This document shows, in pieces, positions 1-7,830 of a stretch of DNA of 64,000 nucleotides; within the stretch, counting starts at the first letter, position 1, and each line of letters begins with the position of its first letter. The notes under the pieces are model-generated. The model saw only the letters and a program-made list of their open reading frames with translations. It ran no database searches and was not told where the DNA came from. Source of the DNA: JBPYCR01 sp051846935 (GTDB lineage Bacteria; Bacillota; Bacilli; Bacillales; Amphibacillaceae); NCBI RefSeq assembly GCF_051846935.1, contig NZ_JBPYCS010000001.1:1-64000 (forward strand), in the 5' to 3' direction. A program made the translations under genes and the position numbers.

Positions 1-954
1 ATAATTTTTTCCCTCCAATAAAGAACGATATTCTAAAATTTTATTTGAACGCCAGTTTTTAATTTTGCAGTATTTTTTAATCGGCTTATCATTAAAGTCA
101 TCAATATCATCAAAAAAACTCATTTGATGGGTTTCCTTTATATTTGCTGAAAGAGGAGTAGAGTATGTTAAGCCGTCCATTTGCCATAAATTCCAAGAAA
201 TTATTGTAGCAATTTTCTTTAGTTCGTTTATTTTAGGCTCCCTGTTTAATTTAAATTTAATATTTTCTATAAAAGTAAACACCAGGTTTTCTCTTGCTAG
301 AAGTAAATTATCTCCCTGGAATTCAAATCCATAAACACTCTGGAAAGCTCTTTCTGTCCATTTAAGCCATTCGGTTTCATCATCAACATTTTCATTTATT
401 ACTCTCATTTTTCTATCTAAAAAGCCTATTCTTGATGCTATATCAATACTATTTCCAGTAACAGTATCGTAACGACTAACTAAGTATGGTGCCTCCCCGC
501 AGGCTACCTCCATTCTTCTAGCATCTATATAATCGCACCAAGTTTTATTTTTAGTATTCGGAAATTCAATTTTTTTCTTTTTTGTAATCCAACCATTTTC
601 TTTAGATTTGTTAAAAACATCTTTTCTACCGAACCATTGTTCATCTATCAAATTATTCTGCTGGTTACATACCCATGAAGGTGTAAATACTTCTGCTTTA
701 TCCCTTGTTCTATTATTTTGTTTTTCAAATGATTTTGTTATTCGTGGTCTAATAAACTTCTCTTTATTACCATTAATGATATTTATACTAATCTCATTTT
801 CTGCCTTATATATGTTCCCTAGCGAAATATAGTCATTTGTTGCCCAAATTATATTTTTTCCTGTTGTTCTGTCTTTTAACAGGATACTTAATACTTGTTT
901 GCCATAGGCTGTTAAATCTTCATCAAAGATTTTCAGTTTTATATTACTTTCCAT
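1..954 (-). CDS. Restriction-modification protein, subunit M type (partial, runs off left edge)
   Basis: An open frame on the minus strand starts at ATG 954 and stays open to base 1 (318 codons), so the C-terminus is outside the window. AAGGAG lies 7-8 nt before the start. The translation contains stretches I know from proteins annotated as restriction endonuclease subunit M: EVFTPSWVCNQQNNLID near residue 90, then CGEAPYLVSRYD, IGFLDRKMRV and ISWNLWQMDG. These proteins accompany restriction-modification loci, but their exact role is not well defined and I see no complete methylase motif here. The XRE gene just upstream (22 bp gap, same strand) is probably co-transcribed. It is probably cargo of the mobile element to its right. 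Confidence 0.75.
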   Translation of the reverse strand, partial: MESNIKLKIFDEDLTAYGKQVLSILLKDRTTGKNIIWATNDYISLGNIYKAENEISINIINGNKEKFIRPRITKSFEKQNNRTRDKAEVFTPSWVCNQQNNLIDEQWFGRKDVFNKSKENGWITKKKKIEFPNTKNKTWCDYIDARRMEVACGEAPYLVSRYDTVTGNSIDIASRIGFLDRKMRVINENVDDETEWLKWTERAFQSVYGFEFQGDNLLLARENLVFTFIENIKFKLNREPKINELKKIATIISWNLWQMDGLTYSTPLSANIKETHQMSFFDDIDDFNDKPIKKYCKIKNWRSNKILEYRSLLEGKNY

Positions 955-975
955 AGGAATGCTCCTTTTTAATCT

Positions 976-1182
976 CTAATTTTCATTAGTGAAATCAATA
1001 ATGTCGTCGACACAACAGCCTAATGTCATGCATATTTTTTCAATACTCTCTAATGAAATGTATTCATTTCTCCTCATGCGGGTTGTGATATTACCTGAGT
1101 ATCCAGCTAGCTTTTCCAATTCTCTTGTTGTAATTTTCCGTTCATCTAATAAGTGAAATAATTTTTCATAACGTACAGCCAT
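976..1182 (-). CDS. Small XRE-family helix-turn-helix regulator
   Basis: This 68-residue protein is essentially one Cro/CI-type HTH domain (RELEKLAGYSGNITTRMRRN, then a SLESIEKICMTLGC helix and the CCVDDIIDF ending). That is the form of the YozG/Cro-like one-domain repressors. AGGAGG-like bases sit just upstream on the minus strand. It lies directly before the restriction subunit M gene on the same strand, so it may time or limit that gene's expression, as controller proteins do in restriction-modification systems, or act as the element's repressor opposite the divergent primase gene. The two cysteines before VDDIIDF are common in this subfamily. Function beyond DNA binding is inference. Confidence 0.85.
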   Translation of the reverse strand: MAVRYEKLFHLLDERKITTRELEKLAGYSGNITTRMRRNEYISLESIEKICMTLGCCVDDIIDFTNEN

Positions 1183-1233
1183 TTCAATTCCTCCTTATCT
1201 TGAACGACTTCTTTCTACCTATCTATTATCATA

Positions 1234-1258
1234 TCACGAAGACGTGAAGTGGTCACTT
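1234..1258. promoter_or_regulatory. Adjacent inverted repeats between divergent XRE and primase genes
   Basis: The 315-bp gap 1183-1497 has no convincing gene. It holds two abutting inverted repeats, TCACG-aaga-CGTGA (1234-1247) and AAGTG-gt-CACTT (1247-1258), 50-75 bp upstream of the XRE start. Their place and symmetry suit an operator for that repressor. A T-rich hairpin, CTTTTTTTGAAAAAAG, lies near 1310. No protein binding can be shown from sequence alone. Confidence 0.4.
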
Positions 1259-1497
1259 AAAACTATAACATTCGACTATTTTTGTCAGTTCAAATAGAGC
1301 TGATTTTCTTTTTTTGAAAAAAGGGGTTCGAATCAATCGAAATCTTCGCATATAGGTGAGGGTCATATTTACAACTGTGAAATTTGTCGAAAAATTCATA
1401 AGTGAAAAGCACATCACACAAATGCACAGATAGAAAATTCCTCTCATCGTTCCTTGACAACTGAATAGCTTTAAAAATTTACAGGCAAAGGAGGTGT

Positions 1498-3834
1498 GTG
1501 TTTTCTGTGAGTGACATTGAAAATATTCCAGCGGAAATGAAAGAACATGATATATTTTGCTGCTGGAAGGAAGAAAAACGAAATGGGAAGAAAACAAAAG
1601 TTCCGTATAACGCTAGGACAGGTAGTCGTGCCAGACCAAATGATTTAAGCACTTTTTCTTCTTATGATGAAGCGGTAAATGTTGTGCATAACTACACTGG
1701 CGTAGGATTTATCGTCAGCCATGACATTTGTGCCATTGATTTAGATGATTGTGTGGATGAAGCGGGAGAACTAAACGAAATTGCGCAAAATGTGATTGCT
1801 TATTTTCCAAACTGTTATATCGAGAAAAGTCCATCTGGAAGCGGACTTCATATTTACTTTAAAGCAAGAAATGTTGATTACGATACAGATGTTTACTATA
1901 TCAACAATCGAAAATTAAATATTGAAGTCTATATCGCAGGTGTAACGAATCATTTCCTCACCCTAACAGGTGATGTATTCCAAGATGGGAAATTGGAAGA
2001 TATGACGGGTACATTACCACAGTTCTTAGAAGTCTCTATGAAGCGTCCGTCTACTGTAACGCAGAATGATGTAGATAAAGGGGTATCGTATTTATCCGAT
2101 GAATCGGTGATTGAAAAAGCAAGTAAGTCAGTAAACCATGAGAAATTTAAAAAGCTGTGGAATGGTGATATTCCAAGTTATGAATCACGAAGTGAAGCGG
2201 ATTTAGCACTTGCGAGTATTTTAGCTTTTTGGAGTGGACGGGATATTGCGCAGATGGACAGGCTATTTCGTCAAAGTGGGTTAATGCGGGATAAATGGGA
2301 TCGTAAACAAAGTGGTACAACATACGGTCAAATCACCTTAGAAACTGCAAGACGAAATGTGTTTACGACCTATAAGCCCTATGGCATTAGTTCAGCACAA
2401 GATGATTTTTCAGATGATGACCTTGAACGAATACAAGCCATGCAACCATTTAAAAATAATCATTACGCTTGTACGGATATTGGGAATAGTAACTTATTTG
2501 CTGATTATTATAAGTCACTTGCCCGCTATATTCCTGAGCGGAAGAAATGGTTCGTATACAACGGACAAGCTTGGGAAAGTGATACAGGGAATCTGAAGGT
2601 CATGCAGCTCTGTAAACAACTTGCTAATCAACTCATGTATTATGCACTCTCGATTGAAGATGAAAACATTCGTAAAACATATATCGATTTTGCGAAGAAA
2701 TGGCAAGTTAGAAGAAATAGAGAAATCATTCTTCGTGACGCACAAGATGTACATCCCATATCGATGAGCGCTTTTGATACAAATAAATATTTACTCAACT
2801 GTAAAAATGGCACGTTAAATTTACGGGCGAACACTTTTCACCCGCACTGTTCGGAAGATTTTATTACAAAAGTTGCGGGGGTGCATTATGATCCACTCGC
2901 AAGATGTGAGCGGTGGGAACAATTCGTTCATGAGGTAATGAGTGATGATGTAGAAAAAGCAACATTTTTTCAGAAGTGTCTCGGCTATGCCCTAACAGGT
3001 GATACCCGCTATGAAACGATGTTTATTTTATTTGGTGCAACGACTCGTAACGGAAAAGGAACATCGATGGAAACTTTCCTTAAGATATGTGGTGATTACG
3101 GAAAAACAAGTCGACCTGAAACAATTGGCATGAAAATCAATAGTAGCAGTTCCGCACCATCTGAAGATGTTGCAAGACTAGCTGGTTCACGTTTTGTAAA
3201 TATAAGTGAGCCAGATAAGAAGTTAACCTTAAGTGCTGCCCTGCTTAAAACGCTGACTGGGAATGACACGATTAATGCAAGATTCTTGCATGAGAATAGT
3301 TTTGAATTTAAACCACAGTTCAAACTATTCATTAACACCAACCATTTACCGCATGTGACGGATTTAACCTTACTCACCAGTGGACGTGTGAAAATTATTC
3401 CTTTTGAACGTCACTTTGAAGCATGGGAACAAGATAAGCATTTAAAATCAACCTTCTCTAAAGCGGAAAACTTAAGTGGCATCTTGAACTGGGCGATTGA
3501 AGGTTATCAGAAATTACAAGAAACAGGCTTTGATGTACCAACTTCGGTACAAGATGCAACTTTAGCCTATCATCGTGAAAACGATAAAATCGGCTTGTTT
3601 ATCGAAGAAGAGCTAACAGAAGATGTTAATGGTGAGGAACGAACTGCTGCACTTTATGAAGCCTATCAAAGTTGGTGTTATGCCAACGGATATTACGTTG
3701 AGAATGCTCGAAACTTTAATAGTGCTTTATCAAATGCTGGACAAGTAGTACGAAAAAGGCCTCGTGCAGGTGGTGAGAAAACCACATTATTTTTAGGCTA
3801 TACCTTAAAAGAAGGACAAGAATTTTTAAGGTAA
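1498..3834 (+). CDS. Phage/plasmid primase-helicase, P4/D5 type
   Basis: A 778-residue replication protein in two parts. The N-terminal 170 residues resemble the primase-polymerase (PrimPol-like) domain of mobile elements: acidic motif AIDLDDC at 79-85 and SPSGSGLHIYF at 111-121. The C-terminal part is a superfamily 3 helicase with Walker A GATTRNGKGT at 513-522, and RFVNISEPDK then KLFINTNHLPH further on. Such proteins open and prime the origin of phage, satellite or plasmid replicons. The first GTG (1498) is only 3 nt from the AAAGGAGGT; a second in-frame GTG at 1507 is 12 nt away, so the true start is uncertain. It heads the plus-strand genes of the element. Confidence 0.88.
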   Translation: MFSVSDIENIPAEMKEHDIFCCWKEEKRNGKKTKVPYNARTGSRARPNDLSTFSSYDEAVNVVHNYTGVGFIVSHDICAIDLDDCVDEAGELNEIAQNVIAYFPNCYIEKSPSGSGLHIYFKARNVDYDTDVYYINNRKLNIEVYIAGVTNHFLTLTGDVFQDGKLEDMTGTLPQFLEVSMKRPSTVTQNDVDKGVSYLSDESVIEKASKSVNHEKFKKLWNGDIPSYESRSEADLALASILAFWSGRDIAQMDRLFRQSGLMRDKWDRKQSGTTYGQITLETARRNVFTTYKPYGISSAQDDFSDDDLERIQAMQPFKNNHYACTDIGNSNLFADYYKSLARYIPERKKWFVYNGQAWESDTGNLKVMQLCKQLANQLMYYALSIEDENIRKTYIDFAKKWQVRRNREIILRDAQDVHPISMSAFDTNKYLLNCKNGTLNLRANTFHPHCSEDFITKVAGVHYDPLARCERWEQFVHEVMSDDVEKATFFQKCLGYALTGDTRYETMFILFGATTRNGKGTSMETFLKICGDYGKTSRPETIGMKINSSSSAPSEDVARLAGSRFVNISEPDKKLTLSAALLKTLTGNDTINARFLHENSFEFKPQFKLFINTNHLPHVTDLTLLTSGRVKIIPFERHFEAWEQDKHLKSTFSKAENLSGILNWAIEGYQKLQETGFDVPTSVQDATLAYHRENDKIGLFIEEELTEDVNGEERTAALYEAYQSWCYANGYYVENARNFNSALSNAGQVVRKRPRAGGEKTTLFLGYTLKEGQEFLR

Positions 3835-3840
3835 ATTTAC

Positions 3841-4035
3841 TGGGCAGCTTGTGGCAAGCATTATCGTTAGTTTCCTATATAGATAGTCTTATAGAGAATT
3901 AGCTTAAAATCCTGCCACATACCACCCCAAATCAAAATTGAAAGAGTGGGCAGGATGTGGCAAGCATTATTGTTAGTTTCTTATATAGAAGTTCCTATAG
4001 AGAATTAACTTAAACCCTTGCCACATATCTCCCCA
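3841..4035 (+). repeat. Two tandem nested-hairpin repeats (possible replication origin or structured RNA)
   Basis: Two direct copies of a roughly 85-bp unit start at 3841 and 3947 (106-bp period). Each is an imperfect long hairpin: outer arms TGTGGCA/TGCCACA at 3850 and 3919 in unit 1, and TGTGGCAAG/CTTGCCACA at 3956 and 4025 in unit 2. Inside each lie GTTAGTTTC and AGAATTA(A/G)C arms around a TATATAGA...TATAGAG centre. The units differ at scattered positions but keep the arms. They follow the replication gene directly, so an origin (iteron or single-strand type) is plausible; a structured RNA is the alternative. Confidence 0.6.
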
Positions 4036-4077
4036 ATATTATAAAACCCTGTGTTTATTTGAGAAAGGAGTTTTGTC

Positions 4078-4359
4078 ATGCTTGGAACGTACGCACTTTA
4101 CAAGAACGAACATGACTTCTATACAGCCCGCCCTTTCAGCGGGAACAGTTTACGAGTCTTAGAAGAAACAAACTGTGATTACTATATGACGACTGATACG
4201 AATGGAATCGCAGTGCATACACGAAAAGACAATCAGGCATTAAAAGAATTGCTCATACACTGTCCGAAGTGCCGAGCATTTCTTATTAGAAAGCACTCTG
4301 CCTTTAACAATGCAAGAACACAAGTGTTTCAATGTATCATCTGTCACTTAAAACCGTAA
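4078..4359 (+). CDS. Zinc-ribbon protein of the mobile element, function unknown
   Basis: A 93-residue protein with a clear GAGAAAGGAG ribosome site. The C-terminal third has two CxxC knuckles, C62-C65 (HCPKCRAF) and C86-C89 (FQCIICH), spaced as in a zinc ribbon. The N-terminal 60 residues are not recognised. It recalls the small cysteine-rich proteins found in Firmicute integrative elements, but I cannot assign a family with confidence. It sits between the hairpin repeats and the capsid gene, and might bind nucleic acid or act as a small regulator. Confidence 0.7.
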   Translation: MLGTYALYKNEHDFYTARPFSGNSLRVLEETNCDYYMTTDTNGIAVHTRKDNQALKELLIHCPKCRAFLIRKHSAFNNARTQVFQCIICHLKP

Positions 4360-4588
4360 AGGGTAACCACTTTTTGTGGACACCCTTTCTAAACGAAGTT
4401 TTGTGTGACCCCTAGGGGGATAAGAACCTCTAGTGTCTTTTACTTGGACAACGGGCGGGGAGCGTCACGCAAAAAGTCGCGATTTCAAACAAGGTATATA
4501 GGCTGTCGGTCAATACGACAGCCTTCCATAAAGGGATATTCATCTGCGTATATCCCTTTTAATTAAAATCATTAGGAGGAAAACAATT
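4360..4588 (+). other. Structured untranslated leader of the capsid gene
   Basis: This 229-bp non-coding stretch holds several stem-loops: GGGT..CCAC/GTGG..ACCC just after the zinc-ribbon stop; a CCCCTAGGGG palindrome near 4410; GGCTGTCG/CGACAGCC at 4501-4523; and AAAGGGATAT/ATATCCCTTTT at 4530-4560, which looks like an intrinsic terminator or attenuator. A GC-rich patch, ACGGGCGGGGAGCGTCACGC, lies near 4450-4470. The arrangement suggests attenuated expression of the capsid gene, or an oriT/packaging site. Neither is shown. Confidence 0.5.
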
Positions 4589-5485
4589 ATGTTTAAATTA
4601 GAAAATGAAATATACACAAATTTTTGGAATGCTATGAAAGGAAAAGAATACGACCGAAGTGTGTTGGCATCTATCACTGACAATGGTAGTTCAGCTTTAC
4701 CTGTACAATCATTAAAACAAGTCAATGAAACGATTAAAGAAGAAAATATCTTTCGTAAATTAGGAACAGTTATTCAAACAGAAAGTCCAGATGGTGTGAT
4801 TCATGCAGTCACTTCAACAGGTGTAGCAGAAATTGTCGCTGTGGGTGAAAGCATTTCAGAAAGCAATGACACGATTCAAGCCTTTAAAATCAATACTTTT
4901 AAAATTGCTAGTATGTCAAGATTAAAAAAGTCATTTATTCTAGATACACAATTCGATTTAGAAAAGTATTTATGTAAAGATTATGCCAAACGGTTCGGAC
5001 GTGCAGAAGAAGATAAATTCTTAAATGGGAATGGGCAGACAGAACCGCAAGGTCTCCTGCAGAAGGGTGCTACTGTGACAACTAGTGAAGCTGGAGCAAT
5101 TAGTTATGACGATCTAGTCGATTTATATTTTAGTGTAGATGTACACTATCGTAAAAACTCTGTGTTTATGATGAGTGATGAAACAGCCATGCACTTGCGC
5201 AAGTTAAAAGATGAAAATGGACTTCCTATTTTCAATGATACAAATAACACAATCTTCGGTAAGCCTGTTCACATTTCAGCCTATATGCCAGCGGTAGAAT
5301 CAGGAAAGAAAGCCATTTTGTTTGGTGACTTAGCCTACTTTTGGGTCATTGAACGTCAATCAATCGCTATAAAAATGTTAACGGAATTATATAGTCGAAC
5401 AAATGAAATTGGCTATCTAGCACATGAACGAGTAGACGGACAATTGATTCATCCAGATGCCATTCAAGTACTACAGGTAAAATAA
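4589..5485 (+). CDS. HK97-family major capsid protein, short form
   Basis: The 298-residue product matches the mature part of HK97-fold phage capsid proteins: an N-terminal arm, LVPSQ-like LPVQSLKQVNETI, the DRLKKSF-type MSRLKKSFILDTQFDLEKYL, then GRAEEDKFLNGNGQTEPQGLL, and the late HVRVDGQLI-type AHERVDGQLIHPDAIQVL. Typical HK97 precursors are about 385 residues with a 100-residue scaffolding delta domain; that region is missing here. No protease, portal or terminase gene is nearby. A TAGGAGG site precedes the ATG. It could form small capsids, use a helper phage's packaging machinery, or be a co-opted shell protein. Confidence 0.85.
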   Translation: MFKLENEIYTNFWNAMKGKEYDRSVLASITDNGSSALPVQSLKQVNETIKEENIFRKLGTVIQTESPDGVIHAVTSTGVAEIVAVGESISESNDTIQAFKINTFKIASMSRLKKSFILDTQFDLEKYLCKDYAKRFGRAEEDKFLNGNGQTEPQGLLQKGATVTTSEAGAISYDDLVDLYFSVDVHYRKNSVFMMSDETAMHLRKLKDENGLPIFNDTNNTIFGKPVHISAYMPAVESGKKAILFGDLAYFWVIERQSIAIKMLTELYSRTNEIGYLAHERVDGQLIHPDAIQVLQVK

Positions 5486-5492
5486 GTGAAAC

Positions 5493-5518
5493 CACTGACT
5501 CCACTTTTGGGGTCAGTG
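5493..5518 (+). terminator. Strong hairpin after capsid gene
   Basis: CACTGACTCC pairs with GGGGTCAGTG over a short loop 8 bp after the capsid stop. No T-run follows, so it may be an mRNA-stabilising hairpin rather than a true terminator. A second stem, GCCC/GGGC, follows near 5534-5550. Confidence 0.4.
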
Positions 5519-5601
5519 CATTCATCTCCGCTAAGCCCTAAATTGGGCTGAGTGACATGGATTTACTCAGCGCAAATCTGCGCTCAGGAAGGAGCAGTTT
5601 T

Positions 5602-5805
5602 ATGTCAGAGAATACTTCGATGAGATTCATAGAAAGGCAGATTGATAAAATCACCTATTTAATAGAAGTGAAAGAAAGTAAAACAGCACAAGAAACGGTT
5701 TATCAAAAGCTAAAAAGGCGAATAGAAAATGATGCAAAACAATCGTCACATCAAGCTTTATATTGTGTTAATCATAGCGAGAATAAGTCGACTTCTTCAA
5801 GTTAG
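5602..5805 (+). CDS. Small hypothetical protein of the mobile element
   Basis: The ATG at 5602 is preceded by GGAAGGAG at good spacing; an earlier ATG at 5557 lies inside a hairpin and lacks a ribosome site, so I start at 5602. The 67-residue product is charged and mostly helical (FIERQIDKITYLIEVKESKT), ends in a serine-rich tail, and has no recognised family. Small helical proteins just ahead of serine recombinases can be excision or regulatory factors, but that role is a guess here. Confidence 0.55.
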   Translation: MSENTSMRFIERQIDKITYLIEVKESKTAQETVYQKLKRRIENDAKQSSHQALYCVNHSENKSTSSS

Positions 5806-5861
5806 TACGGTAATATACACAGTACGAAACCGCTTGAAGACTGTCGGAAAGGAAGGTAAAT

Positions 5862-7526
5862 ATGTTTAGACAGTCCATGATGGAACAACCAATTAATCAT
5901 TATTCAGCGATTCGTACTGATTCAGAAAAGGTAACAGCACTTTATTGTAGATTATCAAGAGATGATGAACTTTCGGGTGATTCAAATAGTATTGTGAATC
6001 AAAAAGCTATCTTGCAGAAATATGCGGAAGATAATGGTTTTTATCCAACACAATTTTATGTCGATGATGGCTTTAGCGGAACAACCTTTGACCGCCCAGA
6101 CTTTAATCGGATGATTGCCGATGTACAAGCAGGTGTAGTTGATACCGTCATTATTAAAGATATGTCACGCTTCGGACGAGATTATTTGAAAGTTGGTTAT
6201 TATACAGAAATTGTCTTTCCTGAAGCTGATGTGAGATTTATTGCCATTAATAATGGCATCGACAGTGCCAATCAGCAAGACAGTGATTTCACACCGTTCT
6301 TAAACATCATCAATGAATGGTATGCAAAAGATACAAGTAAGAAGATTCGAGCAAGTTTTCAATCGAAAGGACAATCTGGAAAACCTTTATCGACAACAGC
6401 ACCTTACGGGTATTTAAAGCATCCAGATGATAATTCAAAATGGATTGTCGATGAAGAAGCAGCGGAAATTGTTCGAATGATTTTTAACATGTGTATATCT
6501 GGACTTGGTCCAACACAAATTGCGAGGGAATTAACAGAAAAGAAAATCACTGTGCCAAGTGTCCACATGAGAAATAAAGGTGTTAATATTGCCGCACGTG
6601 CGCCTAGCATCCCTTACGCATGGCAAGGGCGGTCAGTTGCCAATATATTAGAAAGAAAGGAATATCTTGGACATACAGTCAACTTTAAAACTCGTAAGCA
6701 ATCCTACAAAACGAATAAAAAAATATGGAATGATCCTGAAGAGTGGGCAGTGTTTAAAAACACCCATGAAGCAATCATTGATGAAGAATCGTGGCAGATT
6801 GTTCAAAAGATACGAGAAGGAAGACGTAGACCAACAAAATTCGGCCCAATGAGCGTCTTGTCTGGCATGATGTTTTGTGAAGATTGCGGTGCTAAACTTT
6901 ATCAAGTTCGAAGCAAAAGAATACCTAAGCACTTGGAATATTTCGTTTGTGCGACTTACCGAAAACAAAAAGGTATGTGTAGTTCACATCGGATTCGAAA
7001 TCAAGTAGTAGAAGAACTTCTTCTTGAAGATTTAAAACGAATTACAGCTTTTGCGAGAAACCATGAAGAAGAATTCACACAAGTTGTCCTTCAGCAATTC
7101 GAACATGACTTGTCACAAAAGCAGAGAAAAGATAAGAAAGAATATGAGGAAGCAAGAGCTAGAATTCAATCTCTTGATACGATTATTGAAAAGCTTTATG
7201 AAGACAATGTATTCGGGAAAATTTCCGATGATCGTTTCCGTAAAATGTCTGCAGGGTATGAAGCCGAGCAGAAAGCTTTAAAAGAAAAAGTATTGACAAT
7301 TAGCCTTCAACTAAATAAAGCACGTGAGAACATCATGAACACAAATCATTTTCTACAATTAGTAAAAAGACATACTGAAATCAGTACAATCAGCCCTGAA
7401 TTAATCAGAGAGTTTGTCGATAAGATTATCGTTTATCAAGCTGAAAAAGTAAACGGTAAACAAGAACAACGTATTAAAATTTATTACAATTGTATTGGAG
7501 CAATTAACAATATCCCAAATGTGTAG
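5862..7526 (+). CDS. Large serine recombinase (TnpX/DUF4368 type)
   Basis: A 554-residue integrase-excisase. The N-terminal resolvase domain has the nucleophile S32 in YCRLSRDDE and the KDMSRFGRDYL motif (arginines 103 and 106). A recombinase domain follows (SGKPLSTTAPYGYLKHP, then RSVANILERKEYLGHTV). A zinc ribbon sits near 340-375 (FCEDCGAKL ... CATYRKQKGMC), then a coiled coil (about 385-490), and the C-terminal FVDKIIVYQAE...RIKIYYNCIGAI typical of DUF4368 proteins such as Tn4451 TnpX. These enzymes move circular intermediates at short core sites, often with a GA crossover. All catalytic parts look intact. The gene closes the element, so its right end probably lies just past 7526. Confidence 0.93.
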   Translation: MFRQSMMEQPINHYSAIRTDSEKVTALYCRLSRDDELSGDSNSIVNQKAILQKYAEDNGFYPTQFYVDDGFSGTTFDRPDFNRMIADVQAGVVDTVIIKDMSRFGRDYLKVGYYTEIVFPEADVRFIAINNGIDSANQQDSDFTPFLNIINEWYAKDTSKKIRASFQSKGQSGKPLSTTAPYGYLKHPDDNSKWIVDEEAAEIVRMIFNMCISGLGPTQIARELTEKKITVPSVHMRNKGVNIAARAPSIPYAWQGRSVANILERKEYLGHTVNFKTRKQSYKTNKKIWNDPEEWAVFKNTHEAIIDEESWQIVQKIREGRRRPTKFGPMSVLSGMMFCEDCGAKLYQVRSKRIPKHLEYFVCATYRKQKGMCSSHRIRNQVVEELLLEDLKRITAFARNHEEEFTQVVLQQFEHDLSQKQRKDKKEYEEARARIQSLDTIIEKLYEDNVFGKISDDRFRKMSAGYEAEQKALKEKVLTISLQLNKARENIMNTNHFLQLVKRHTEISTISPELIREFVDKIIVYQAEKVNGKQEQRIKIYYNCIGAINNIPNV

Positions 7527-7537
7527 CTGTAACCTAG

Positions 7538-7665
7538 TTGATTGGAGCGTAAGGTGGCGACTCCTGCGGGAATAGCATGAGTCCGAAAATCCTTATTGTG
7601 ACACGTTAGTGGAAAAATAAGAGTTGAGGCCATGCCCGCGGAAAGCGTCCACCTGAAGTGGAAAT
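7538..7665 (+). repeat. Dispersed GC-rich intergenic repeat, copy A
   Basis: GATTGGAGCG, GGCGACTCCTGCGGGAATAG, then CATGCCCGCGGAAAGCGTCC form one copy of the Bacillaceae intergenic repeat whose hallmarks are CTCCTGCGGGA and CCCGCGGAAAGC in opposite arms. Other copies or fragments lie near 13977, 14470, 49490, 50900, 60405 and 61493. It fills most of 7527-7830 and immediately follows the recombinase gene, so the element may have inserted beside or into it. Confidence 0.65.
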
Positions 7666-7691
7666 TAACGGAGTTAGAAAGCAAGACAAAA

Positions 7692-7728
7692 GGCATAGCC
7701 GCGAAACTCACGACTATGCCAATTTTTA
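7692..7728 (+). terminator. Terminator-like hairpin
   Basis: GGCATAG pairs with CTATGCC across a 15-nt loop, followed by AATTTTT. It could end transcripts from the recombinase side; on the other strand it lies beyond the end of the GNAT gene's downstream region. Confidence 0.5.
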
Positions 7729-7830
7729 AAAACTTATTCATCACTACGAGCAACATTCTTAAAAGGCGTTTTTTTGTGGGTCTTTTATTCTTTAGATTAG
7801 GTGATTATTTTTGATAAGCGGTTCAAGTTA

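Noticed and set aside
1253..1597. 114-codon minus-strand frame over the primase start
   Set aside because: It overlaps the primase 5' end and its ribosome site, and its product looks random.
3988..4000. GAAGTTCCTATA resembles one arm of the yeast FRT site
   Set aside because: Only a single 12-base arm matches, there is no partner arm or tyrosine recombinase, and it is part of the nested hairpin repeat.
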